From Nitrospirota bacterium (GTDB lineage: Bacteria > Nitrospirota > Leptospirillia > Leptospirillales > Leptospirillaceae): DNA of 38,976 bases. The stretch is taken from positions 1 through 38,976 of the forward strand of contig DAHXNG010000116.1 in the NCBI GenBank assembly GCA_027366615.1. Reading direction: 5' to 3'. This document shows, piece by piece, positions 18,336 through 26,500 of this stretch. Both the position numbers and the translations under genes were made by a program. Below the pieces are notes generated by a model that saw only the letters and a program-made list of their open reading frames with translations, did no database searches and was not told where the DNA came from. The stretch's first letter is position 1; each line of letters begins with the position of its first letter.

Positions 18336-18440
18336 TTACTCGGGCTTCACGTCATCGATAAAGAAGGAATAGATGAGTGCTGAGAAAAGCATGGTCAAAG
18401 CAATGCACCAGAATACGATAGGACTATTGACATTCCACAA
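18336..18440 (-). CDS. Tiny single-TM peptide (34 aa), not in the supplied ORF track
   Basis: TTG start preceded by GGGAGGTGAG; translation MWNVNSPIVFWCIALTMLFSALIYSFFIDDVKPE, then TAA. Lies in the gap between clustered oxidase-like genes. Confidence 0.6.
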   Translation of the reverse strand: MWNVNSPIVFWCIALTMLFSALIYSFFIDDVKPE

Positions 18441-18521
18441 AGGACTCACCTCCCTTTGGATTGTGATTATTCAAAGAGGAAGGCCCTCGAAGCCACAAGC
18501 GCGAGAGACACCGGCCAGTGA

Positions 18522-18854
18522 CTAGAAGTCGCGGGCAACTTCCGTTCTCTTCATCAGAAGACCGACCCAGGTAAAGAAGATCGAAACGTAGATCGAGTTT
18601 ACCACATACCCCTGGTCCCACCACGGACGGGCGAAGTTGGGGGAGGTGTGGGCCTTCAGGACAGGAGCCCCCTGAACGATCCAGAAATGCAGGTTCCCGG
18701 GAAGCTGGGGACGGGCGCCGAAGAGAGGAAAGGTCAGAAGCTCGGCCGTCACCACAACCATGACCAGGAGAAGAATGATGATGCCGGGAACATTGTTCGT
18801 TCCTTCGAGCATCCCGTCGAATCGCATGTTAAGAAGCTCTTCAGTATCGGCCAT
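18522..18854 (-). CDS. Hypothetical membrane protein (110 aa)
   Basis: Two hydrophobic helices; collinear with the cytochrome cluster. Confidence 0.65.
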   Translation of the reverse strand: MADTEELLNMRFDGMLEGTNNVPGIIILLLVMVVVTAELLTFPLFGARPQLPGNLHFWIVQGAPVLKAHTSPNFARPWWDQGYVVNSIYVSIFFTWVGLLMKRTEVARDF

Positions 18855-18973
18855 TACGCCACTCCTTTCGGATCAATGAGGCCTCCCGACTCATAAAGTC
18901 GAGAGTGCCTGACGAATCGATTATCAGATGAGTCCCCGCACCTTTAACGGCCAGGGACCCGACACATTTTACC

Positions 18974-19504
18974 CTACTTGAGGCTCATCATGTAGTCTGC
19001 CAGGGCATTCAGGTCTCTCTTGGAGAGATAGTTGAATGACGGCATCTGGGACATGGGCTGAACCGCGCGGGGATTCGCGTGGTGAACAAGATGCCATCCC
19101 TTGATCGGGAGGCGCGATCCCACGTGGAGAAGGTCAGGAGCCTTCCGGTCAGAACCGAACACGGTCGGAGATTCACCCACGAAGTCGGAAACCCGGGGAG
19201 GCGCACCGAAGTACTGCCAATCCTGGGTCTGCTCCGGAAGGAGCGTATGGCACCACCAGCACCCTTCGCGAACAAAGATCACCTTACCCTTACCGATCAT
19301 GGTCGGACGGTTATCACCGGTCATGAAGGGATCTTCAATCGTGAATCCGCTTTCCGGGCCGTAGTCCTTGGCCTTCTGGATGGCGGTTGCAGACGGGGGA
19401 ACCTTGCTCATCTGCATGGAAGGGAACAACACGGTAATGGACATGGTCACAGCAAAAATTGTTCCGGTCATCATCACGCCAAACTTGTACTCGCGAAATG
19501 CCAT
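18974..19504 (-). CDS. CcoO-like monohaem cytochrome c subunit
   Basis: N-terminal TM anchor; GKVIFVREGCWWCHTLLPEQ resembles CcoO EGCWYCHTQ...; C-terminal MPSFNYLSKRDLNALADYMMSLK. Confidence 0.85.
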   Translation of the reverse strand: MAFREYKFGVMMTGTIFAVTMSITVLFPSMQMSKVPPSATAIQKAKDYGPESGFTIEDPFMTGDNRPTMIGKGKVIFVREGCWWCHTLLPEQTQDWQYFGAPPRVSDFVGESPTVFGSDRKAPDLLHVGSRLPIKGWHLVHHANPRAVQPMSQMPSFNYLSKRDLNALADYMMSLK

Positions 19505-19641
19505 CTCGCACTCCTTAAACGATCTTGAGTTTTACTCTGTCCCACCAATATGCGGGGAACAATCAGGCAACGGCCTTAAAGACCGTGCCCCCAGAAAGGG
19601 GATATCGGCGTGAGATCCCCCATCCACCGACAAAGCAGTTC

Positions 19642-19899
19642 TTACTTCTTGCGAGACGGATCGAACTTCGCCCGGGCGCCCAATCCCGCCATGCAGACGA
19701 GAAGAAGAACAAGGCTCCCGATGGCCGAGGCCGTTCCCATGGCGGCGGCAAAAGAGGCCACGCCCGAGCTTGCCCCTCCCGGGGTCATTCCGCAACAAAA
19801 ACCGTACTGCGTAGGAAGCACATGCGTCGGATCACCAGGATTCGACAGATCCTTCAGTTGCTGGGGGGTCAAACTTGTGATCGCATTCAACATCCACAT
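19642..19899 (-). CDS. Small hypothetical membrane protein with GFCCG motif (85 aa)
   Basis: MWMLNAITSLTPQQLKDLSNPGDPTHVLPTQYGFCCGMTPGGASSG... followed by one TM helix; GGAGGTGGTGG SD upstream. Confidence 0.6.
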   Translation of the reverse strand: MWMLNAITSLTPQQLKDLSNPGDPTHVLPTQYGFCCGMTPGGASSGVASFAAAMGTASAIGSLVLLLVCMAGLGARAKFDPSRKK

Positions 19900-19948
19900 A
19901 CCACCACCTCCTTAAAATTTGAAAAAAGAATCCTGAAAACCCAAAAAC

Positions 19949-20185
19949 CTACCAGTTTTCGCGCTTCCGGTGGTATGAATAGGAATAAAGACCAATGAGC
20001 GCTCCGGTAATGGCGGTCAGGACCATGATCCAGTAGATCCAGACATACGACTCGCGCCAGGTTTCAAACCGGTGCGCACCGAACCATTCCTGAAGACAAA
20101 AACCAACGACTGAGCCGCTACCGACAGCCGAGAACGCTGCGTTTAGCCAGTAGCCGACGATCCCCTTCTGACCGCTTTGAGCCAC
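19949..20185 (-). CDS. Small membrane protein (78 aa), first gene of the oxidase-like cluster
   Basis: GTG start preceded by AAAGGGGGT; two hydrophobic segments. Confidence 0.55.
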   Translation of the reverse strand: MAQSGQKGIVGYWLNAAFSAVGSGSVVGFCLQEWFGAHRFETWRESYVWIYWIMVLTAITGALIGLYSYSYHRKRENW

Positions 20186-20233
20186 GACAGACCCCCTTTA
20201 AATAAAGATAAGGAATAAGTGCCACATTCACAC

Positions 20234-20251
20234 GTCCCTGCAGTCAGGGAC
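20234..20251. promoter_or_regulatory. Perfect inverted repeat GTCCCTG-CAGT-CAGGGAC, candidate operator
   Basis: Seven-bp perfect arms, about 50 bp upstream of the first oxidase-cluster gene and in the divergent region with the VIT-family gene. Confidence 0.45.
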
Positions 20252-20381
20252 ATGCAAACCTTAATTTTGAGGGCATTACACACCCGAAGAATACGCTTTG
20301 ATGTTTTTCTTGTCAAGCCTCTTTTTCTCCTTCCCGAAATTTCCATGGAATCCATTCCTGCGTTCGGTTATTATCCTTATT

Positions 20382-21119
20382 ATGATCAACTCCTCCTCTC
20401 CCGAATCCCCTTTCCCTCCGGAAAAGGGACACCTCTCCCCCGGTCTCCGGATCCGTGATCTTGTGCTGGGAATGAACGACGGGATGGTGACTCTTACGAG
20501 CTTTCTCGGCGGTCTCTCCGGCTCTCCGCTCCCCCGCACATCGATTCTCTATTCCGCCCTCATGACGGCACTTGCGGGGAGTCTTTCCATGGCGGCAGGG
20601 GCCTATCTCGCCACCCGGAGCCAGAACGACCTTGTCCGTCGAGAGATCAAACGCGAGCAATGGGAGATCGAGAACGTTCCCGACCTTGAGAGGAAGGAGG
20701 TCTATGAACTTTTCCTCTCTTTTGGCCTCCCTCCCGCCGAATCGGCCCATGTCACCGACCGGATTGTGGCCGATCCGGCAGTTTGGCACCGGTTCATGGT
20801 CAGGGAGGAGCTGGGCATCCATGAGGAGACGATCGAGTCCCCCATGAAGGGGGCCCTGGTCCTGGGAACATCTTTCCTTGCCGGATCCCTTCCCCCCCTC
20901 CTCCCCTATTTTATTTTTCCCCGGATCGGTGAAGCCTTCTCGGCCTCCCTTCTTTTTTCCCTTCTGGCCCTCGGCGTCACAGGCTCCATCAAATCACGGC
21001 TGGCCGGAGAGAAGGCCTTCAAGGGAGCCGGAGAGATGATTATTCTTGGGGGACTTGCCGGAGCCGCCGGCCTCTTTCTGGGAGAACTGCTTCCCCGTTT
21101 TTTCAACCTTGCCCCCTGA
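20382..21119 (+). CDS. VIT1/CCC1-family Fe2+/Mn2+ transporter
   Basis: IRDLVLGMNDGMVTLTSFLGGLSGS, MTALAGSLSMAAGAYLATRSQNDL, and a cytosolic acidic/basic linker. ATG at 20382 preferred. Confidence 0.88.
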   Translation: MINSSSPESPFPPEKGHLSPGLRIRDLVLGMNDGMVTLTSFLGGLSGSPLPRTSILYSALMTALAGSLSMAAGAYLATRSQNDLVRREIKREQWEIENVPDLERKEVYELFLSFGLPPAESAHVTDRIVADPAVWHRFMVREELGIHEETIESPMKGALVLGTSFLAGSLPPLLPYFIFPRIGEAFSASLLFSLLALGVTGSIKSRLAGEKAFKGAGEMIILGGLAGAAGLFLGELLPRFFNLAP

Positions 21120-21230
21120 GCGCGGCGTCTTCATAAACTCCTTAATTTCCGGCCGTCGTCTGTGATAAAATGCCACGATGATACCTTCTTCTTTCCCCGA
21201 CGCCAGACCTGCGAAGGAGCCTTTCCTGAC

Positions 21231-22172
21231 ATGAGCACCCCCGCCCCCTACATCACCGTCTACGCCCCCGCCTCGGTCGGAAACATCGGACCCGGATTCG
21301 ACACCCTGGGAATGGCTGTGACCGGCATGGGCGACACACTCTCCGCCCGACTTGATACCTCTCTCGCCGGCGACCTGATCGAACGCATCACAGGAGCCTG
21401 GGCCCCCCTTCCCATTGATCCCAAGGAAAATACCGCCGGTATCGCCCTTCGGATCATGCTCGACCGCGCTAAAGTGAGTACCCCCTTTCGACTTGTCCTT
21501 GAAAAGGGAGTCCCTGGATCGGGGCTCGGCTCGTCTGCGGCTTCCGCAGTCGGAGGAGCCTATCTTGGAAGCCTTCTCTCCGGCAAGAACTTTCCCCCGG
21601 AGGAGATCCTTGCCGCCGCTCTCGAAGCCGAAGCCGGGGTCAGCGGAGGAGTCTTCCTCGACAACATCTCGGCCTGTCTCTACGGCGGAGTTACCGTGAG
21701 CCACGGAGAAAGCCGCTCCTCACTTCCGGCCGGCGTCGTTGATGGGATCCACCTCGTCTTTATCGTCCCCCGCAAAACACTCAAGACATCCGACGCCCGA
21801 AAGGTCCTTCCCGAGATGGTCCCAAGAGACCATGCCGTCGGCGCACTCTCCAACACCGCCGGAATCCTCCTTTCACTTCTCAGAAATGAGCCAGCACTTT
21901 TCTGTGAACGGGTCCGCGACCCCCTGATCGAGCCCTACAGGAAGGCTTTGATTCCCGGCTTTGACAACCTTCGAGAGGCCGCCATGAAGGCCGGCGCCGG
22001 GGGCTTTGCCATCTCCGGTGCCGGCTCGACGACCGTCGCACTGACACACCGTCCGGATCTTGTCTTCTCCATCAGGGAAGCCCTCGAGAAGGCCGTCGCC
22101 GACCATTCACTCGAAGCCACCGTTGTGACCTCCTCCATCGATCCGAAAGGAGTGCGTCTTGCAGATCGCTGA
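21231..22172 (+). CDS. thrB: Homoserine kinase (GHMP family)
   Basis: VYAPASVGNIGPGFDTLGMAV; GVPGSGLGSSAASAVGGAYLGS; GAGGFAISGAGSTTVAL. Confidence 0.93.
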   Translation: MSTPAPYITVYAPASVGNIGPGFDTLGMAVTGMGDTLSARLDTSLAGDLIERITGAWAPLPIDPKENTAGIALRIMLDRAKVSTPFRLVLEKGVPGSGLGSSAASAVGGAYLGSLLSGKNFPPEEILAAALEAEAGVSGGVFLDNISACLYGGVTVSHGESRSSLPAGVVDGIHLVFIVPRKTLKTSDARKVLPEMVPRDHAVGALSNTAGILLSLLRNEPALFCERVRDPLIEPYRKALIPGFDNLREAAMKAGAGGFAISGAGSTTVALTHRPDLVFSIREALEKAVADHSLEATVVTSSIDPKGVRLADR

Positions 22173-23238
22173 TCCCGTCTACGCCATAGAAAAGTCTTAC
22201 GATGAAAACTATCTGGAAGGTCCGGTCTTTCACGGGCGAATCCCCAAGACCATCCCTGAAGCTCCCCCGATCTCCTTTCTTGGACTTCCGGCAAACAGTC
22301 GCCTGGGGATCCCGGCCGGCCCCCTCCTGAATTCGGAGTGGATCAGCTTCTATGCCCGGATGGGGTTCGACCTTCTCGTCTACAAGACCGTGCGCACACA
22401 CCCCCATCCTTCCTACCCCTCCCCCAATTGCCTTTATGTCTCCGTCAACGGTGACCTGACTCCAGACGTACTCTCAACACCCCTGATCGGGATTCCCCGG
22501 ATGGAGCCGGCCTCGATGCGGGATATCACCATCACGAACTCCTTCGGCATGCCAAGCCAGGACCCCTCGGTCTGGCAAAAGGACGTGGCACTCTCCCGAA
22601 CAATGATCGGCCAAGGACAGGTCCTGATCGTCAGCGTTGTGGGAACGGAAAGGGGGGGGGAGTCGATCGGCGACAACTTTGCCCGGGCAGCAAAGATGGC
22701 GGTTGAGGCTGGAGCAATGGCAATCGAAATGAACTTCTCCTGCCCGAACGTCAAGGGGTCGGAGGGCCAGCTTTTTCAGGACCCCAAAGCGGCCGGAGAG
22801 ATCGCCCGAAAGGTTCGGAAGGAGCTTGGCACAGGCACTCCTCTCGTCGCCAAGGTCGGCTATATAGAAAGCGACAAAGCCGCCGGGGATCTCGTCAGTG
22901 CGGTCGCCCCCCACCTCGACGGAATTGCCGCCATCAACACCCTGTCTGCCACGATCATCAACCCGGAAGGCCGCCCGGCACTACCGGGAGAGGGACGGGA
23001 AAGGTCGGGCGTCTGCGGAAACGGGATCCGCAAGGCTGCGCTTGGAGTCGTCTCGCGCCTGGCCCGGGAGATCTCTTCCCGGAAAGTCTCTCTCTCACTG
23101 ATTGGTGTCGGGGGAATCATGACGGTGGAGGATGTCGACCTCTTCCTCACCTCGGGGGCCGACTTTGCGATGGCCGCTACAGGGGCAATGTGGGACCCAT
23201 TTCTGGCCTACCACATGAAGCAGCAGAACCTCAGGTAG
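22159..23238 (+). CDS. Dihydroorotate dehydrogenase-family protein
   Basis: RLGIPAGPLLNS, MAIEMNFSCPNVKG, PLVAKVGYIESD, AAINTLSATI, LIGVGGIMTVEDVDLFLTSGADFAMAATGAMW. Confidence 0.85.
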   Translation: MQIADPVYAIEKSYDENYLEGPVFHGRIPKTIPEAPPISFLGLPANSRLGIPAGPLLNSEWISFYARMGFDLLVYKTVRTHPHPSYPSPNCLYVSVNGDLTPDVLSTPLIGIPRMEPASMRDITITNSFGMPSQDPSVWQKDVALSRTMIGQGQVLIVSVVGTERGGESIGDNFARAAKMAVEAGAMAIEMNFSCPNVKGSEGQLFQDPKAAGEIARKVRKELGTGTPLVAKVGYIESDKAAGDLVSAVAPHLDGIAAINTLSATIINPEGRPALPGEGRERSGVCGNGIRKAALGVVSRLAREISSRKVSLSLIGVGGIMTVEDVDLFLTSGADFAMAATGAMWDPFLAYHMKQQNLR

Positions 23239-24685
23239 ACTCTCTCTTTTGGCTTTCTCTTCCGGGGAAAAGCCTGGAAAAGTACTCCTCGACCTCCTGC
23301 CGATAGCTCCGGTAGGGGTCAAGCATATAGAGGATCTCACCCTCGTCGACCTGAACGCCGAACCACTGGATGATATAGTCGAAAATCCCGGGCGTCTCCA
23401 TAATCGTCTGAATGGCGATTGCCCGACCCTGGGCGCGGGTTCCGACAGGCCCGTCCCGAAGTGCCTGACGCGTCGCCGAGGGGGAGACCAGCCGGCGATG
23501 CGTCCCCTCCTCTTCGAGGGGAAAGAAAAGACCCGTCTCAGGATTGGTGTCGTGGTAAGCCAAATCGAGGCTCTCCATCCAGGGATCATCCCACGACACC
23601 CCCTCCTCCCTGGAAAAACCGTCGAGAAGAACAAACTTCTGTGCCCAGTCGACGCGATCGGCGATGAGGAACGGATCCTTTTTCTCGAGATCGGCAAGGA
23701 CCTCTCTCCAGTTATCGAGAATCCAGTCCGTATCGTCATTTTCCCCGCGAAAGGCCTTTTCTGCCGCTTCGTAGAAGGCCCATTGGATATCGACCGCCTC
23801 GATCGTTCTCCCTTCAGACAGCTCCACCAGCCACTGCATCGACAGATCGTGCGACACCCCCCTGACCGCGGCTACAGGGTCGGCCAGGGGAATGTGCGGA
23901 GCCTCTCCCCGCTCGATCAATGCCAGAACGAGCCGCGTTGTCCCGACCTTGAGCCCCAGGGCAAACTGCGACATGTTCGAATCCCCCAGAAGGAGATGGA
24001 TCCTCCGAAAATGGAGGGGATCGGCCAGAGGTTCGTCGCGGGTATTGACGATGGAGCGGTTCATCTGGACCCACTGATAGAAGGTATTGACCACATAGTC
24101 CGCGCGCTGGGAGATCTGGTAGGGAACAGAGGAAATGTTGTCCGAAAAGGGAAGAATGATGTCGTTGATGTGGGAGGCTCCAACGCGGCCGGCCCCGGCG
24201 AAGATCTGGCGAGTGACGAGGAAGGCCACGAGAGGATCAAGCCCCCGCTCGTTGAAGGGAAAACTACGGGGGACTGAATAGTTTTCGTGGGAGCCGAAGG
24301 TGGCAAGTGTCTGGTGGTCGATATTGTTCTTGATAAAGGAGACCTGGCCGGAGAGTCCCAGGTCGGCCAGCGCCTCGGTCAGAAGAAGATCTCCCGCGCG
24401 GTCCATGGCCACGAGGTCCAGGATCGTCCCGCATTCGGGAGAGGCATATTCGACATGGCCCATGTCGACATAGAGACGGCCTCCATTTAGCAGGAAGCCT
24501 CCGTTTCCGGGAGGCTCATCGTAGGCCCTCTGATGGAGGTCGATAAGGCCCGCCACCTTTTCCCGGAAAAGATGGTCGCGGACCTTGCGAAAGAGCTCCT
24601 CCTGACGGATCATGGACGCCCCCTGACCCTCCGGATCCCGGATGAGGAGACCGAACTCCGTCTCGATCCCGCAAAGAAACTTCAC
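23231..24685 (-). CDS. pafA: PafA-type Pup/UBact ligase
   Basis: CGIETEFGLLIRD; NGGRLYVDMGHVEYASPECGT; FIKNNIDHQTLATFGSHENYSVPR; NTRDEPLADPLHFRRIHLLLGDSNMSQ; LDLAYHDTNPETG. Lacks the acidic Dop-loop insertion seen in the 26484-28061 paralogue. Confidence 0.93.
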   Translation of the reverse strand: MKFLCGIETEFGLLIRDPEGQGASMIRQEELFRKVRDHLFREKVAGLIDLHQRAYDEPPGNGGFLLNGGRLYVDMGHVEYASPECGTILDLVAMDRAGDLLLTEALADLGLSGQVSFIKNNIDHQTLATFGSHENYSVPRSFPFNERGLDPLVAFLVTRQIFAGAGRVGASHINDIILPFSDNISSVPYQISQRADYVVNTFYQWVQMNRSIVNTRDEPLADPLHFRRIHLLLGDSNMSQFALGLKVGTTRLVLALIERGEAPHIPLADPVAAVRGVSHDLSMQWLVELSEGRTIEAVDIQWAFYEAAEKAFRGENDDTDWILDNWREVLADLEKKDPFLIADRVDWAQKFVLLDGFSREEGVSWDDPWMESLDLAYHDTNPETGLFFPLEEEGTHRRLVSPSATRQALRDGPVGTRAQGRAIAIQTIMETPGIFDYIIQWFGVQVDEGEILYMLDPYRSYRQEVEEYFSRLFPGRESQKREST

Positions 24686-25434
24686 CGAAACCAGTCCGGG
24701 TTGGCCGGGATCCTTCGGATCCTTGCCGTATTGTGCCGATCGACTAAGATGCCCTCCCAGACCCTCTCAGAAAGAAGCCTCCTCCCGCACTCCCCCGCCT
24801 TTTCGGGAATGACGGCGTGACCGGATTCATCCTGCCCAAGCTCTTCCGGAGAGTAGAGAGCCTCGAGAAGAGCCCGCCCGATCCCGGGGAGTACCGAGGA
24901 GAGAGGGGAGAGGTCGGAGGGAAGTCGTCCCTCGAGAAGCTTGGCGATCTTCACCCTTGTCTCTTCGTCAGGGGCCAGGACCGATTGACGTGTGGAGCGA
25001 AGAATATTTCCATCGAAGGAGACCTGGAGGAGGAGGTCCTGATCCGGACTCTGTCCGACTTCGGCCAACAGGACATTCAGGATCACCGGAGGAACGGAGA
25101 TATCCTCGAAGGCTCCCTTGAGTTTGGGAGCCAGACCAAAAAGGGCCAGCCTCTCGATCGTTACGTCTGACGAGGAGCGCTGAAATCCTTCGACGTGAGC
25201 AAGGGAGAGAAGCTGTCCCCGCACCGACTCAAGGTCGGCCGGATGGCCGATCCCGGCGAGGGCCATCCGGTCATAGAGCTCGAAGAGCTTGGGCGTCTGA
25301 CGGTGGAATGTGGCAAGAACGATCCCCTCGAGGACGGAGACGGCCAGAACCGGTGCCGCCCGTTCGAGCTGGGAAGAGATGTAGTCCCGCCGTTGATGGA
25401 TGGCATCGATCCAGCGGTAGGGCTCATCGAACAC
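24682..25434 (-). CDS. prcA: 20S proteasome alpha-type subunit
   Basis: Position in cluster; N-terminal helix then APVLAVSVLEGIVLATFHRQTPKLFELYDRMALAGIGHPADLE (proteasome alpha core). Overlaps pafA by 4 bp. Confidence 0.9.
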   Translation of the reverse strand: MFDEPYRWIDAIHQRRDYISSQLERAAPVLAVSVLEGIVLATFHRQTPKLFELYDRMALAGIGHPADLESVRGQLLSLAHVEGFQRSSSDVTIERLALFGLAPKLKGAFEDISVPPVILNVLLAEVGQSPDQDLLLQVSFDGNILRSTRQSVLAPDEETRVKIAKLLEGRLPSDLSPLSSVLPGIGRALLEALYSPEELGQDESGHAVIPEKAGECGRRLLSERVWEGILVDRHNTARIRRIPANPDWFR

Positions 25435-26254
25435 GCATCACCTCGCTTCTGTAAAGGAGGGCGATCTCCTGGTCTGCGACCGTCTCGAGAGAGCTTCCCG
25501 TCAGGAGGCGAACGACCGGATAGACAGGATCCTGGCCCTCAACCCCCCCTGTGGCCGAATCAAAATAGGAGGCGGTCTCAAGAAGACGGAGCGAGAGGAG
25601 TAGTGCCTCCTCCCGCGAAAGCGAGCCAAGCCGTTTCTCTCCCCATCGGTCAAGATAGCGAAGGATTCCCTGAACCTCGGGAGAGCCTGAGCCGCCCACA
25701 GAAAACTCAACCCCTTCGAAATGCGCCCCCAGGATGTCGTAGAAATAGATTCTGACGACATCACCATCCCGGGCGACGAAGAGAGGAGCCACGGCGCCGA
25801 TGCCCTCCACGGCCATGGAAAGATTGTCCTTGAGAAGCTGTGCCAGGATCCGAAGCTTTCCCTCGAGCGAGATCTCGGAGAGCTGGCTTCTCCGATAGAA
25901 CTTGAGAGAATGATCGAGGATGCGCCCCATCTCGAGCGCCATGGCGGGGGAACCGGAGATGGCAAGAAGGGCCGATCCGTCGATTTCGAGGATCTTGTCG
26001 ACCCGGTTGGACATGATCCGGTTGGATGCGGTCGCTCTCCGGTCTCCCGCCACCAGAACGCCCTCTTTATAGTGGAAGGCCAGGATGGTCGTTCCGTGGG
26101 CGGCGCCCCGGAGCCCCTCCCCGCCAGAGAGGCGTGAGCTCCCCCCGGTCAGACCGGAGGAGCTATAGGGACGAAGAAGATCGGGAAGATAACCCGGTCG
26201 CGGAGGGGGAAAGCCTCCAGCTCCCGGAAGGGAATGTCTCTCGGAAGAGTTCAC
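25424..26254 (-). CDS. prcB: 20S proteasome beta-type subunit with cleavable propeptide
   Basis: Propeptide ending ...GLRGAAHG followed by TTILAFHYKEGVLVAGDRRATASN (catalytic Thr1); GTG start 3 bp after the ubact stop. Confidence 0.95.
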   Translation of the reverse strand: MNSSERHSLPGAGGFPPPRPGYLPDLLRPYSSSGLTGGSSRLSGGEGLRGAAHGTTILAFHYKEGVLVAGDRRATASNRIMSNRVDKILEIDGSALLAISGSPAMALEMGRILDHSLKFYRRSQLSEISLEGKLRILAQLLKDNLSMAVEGIGAVAPLFVARDGDVVRIYFYDILGAHFEGVEFSVGGSGSPEVQGILRYLDRWGEKRLGSLSREEALLLSLRLLETASYFDSATGGVEGQDPVYPVVRLLTGSSLETVADQEIALLYRSEVMRVR

Positions 26255-26257
26255 GGT

Positions 26258-26500
26258 CTACTCCCCTGTCCGTTGGCGGTAGCGCTCCGACTGTTTCGGG
26301 TCGACCTTCCGCATGCGATCCATCATTCTGTCCCGAATGGGCTTCGGATCAAGGTTTTTGGGGGCCGGAGCCGTTGGATCCTGGCTTTTTTTGGAGGGAA
26401 ACGGAACCCGATCCTGTTCGTCAAGCGTTCCTGGTGTTGTCAAGGCGATGCCCTCCAACCGGTTGCCTTTCAGAGTCCCGAGCCTACCTGTTCGCTCCAT
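26258..26500 (-). CDS. ubact: UBact/Pup-like protein modifier (80 aa)
   Basis: Disordered Pro/Lys/Asp-rich peptide ending ...RDRMMDRMRKVDPKQSERYRQRTGE, encoded between dop and prcB exactly where pup lies in actinobacteria. Confidence 0.93.
   Translation of the reverse strand: MERTGRLGTLKGNRLEGIALTTPGTLDEQDRVPFPSKKSQDPTAPAPKNLDPKPIRDRMMDRMRKVDPKQSERYRQRTGE

Noticed and set aside
23249-24277. 342-aa plus-strand ORF opposite pafA
   Set aside because: Antisense shadow of pafA with no domain signature.
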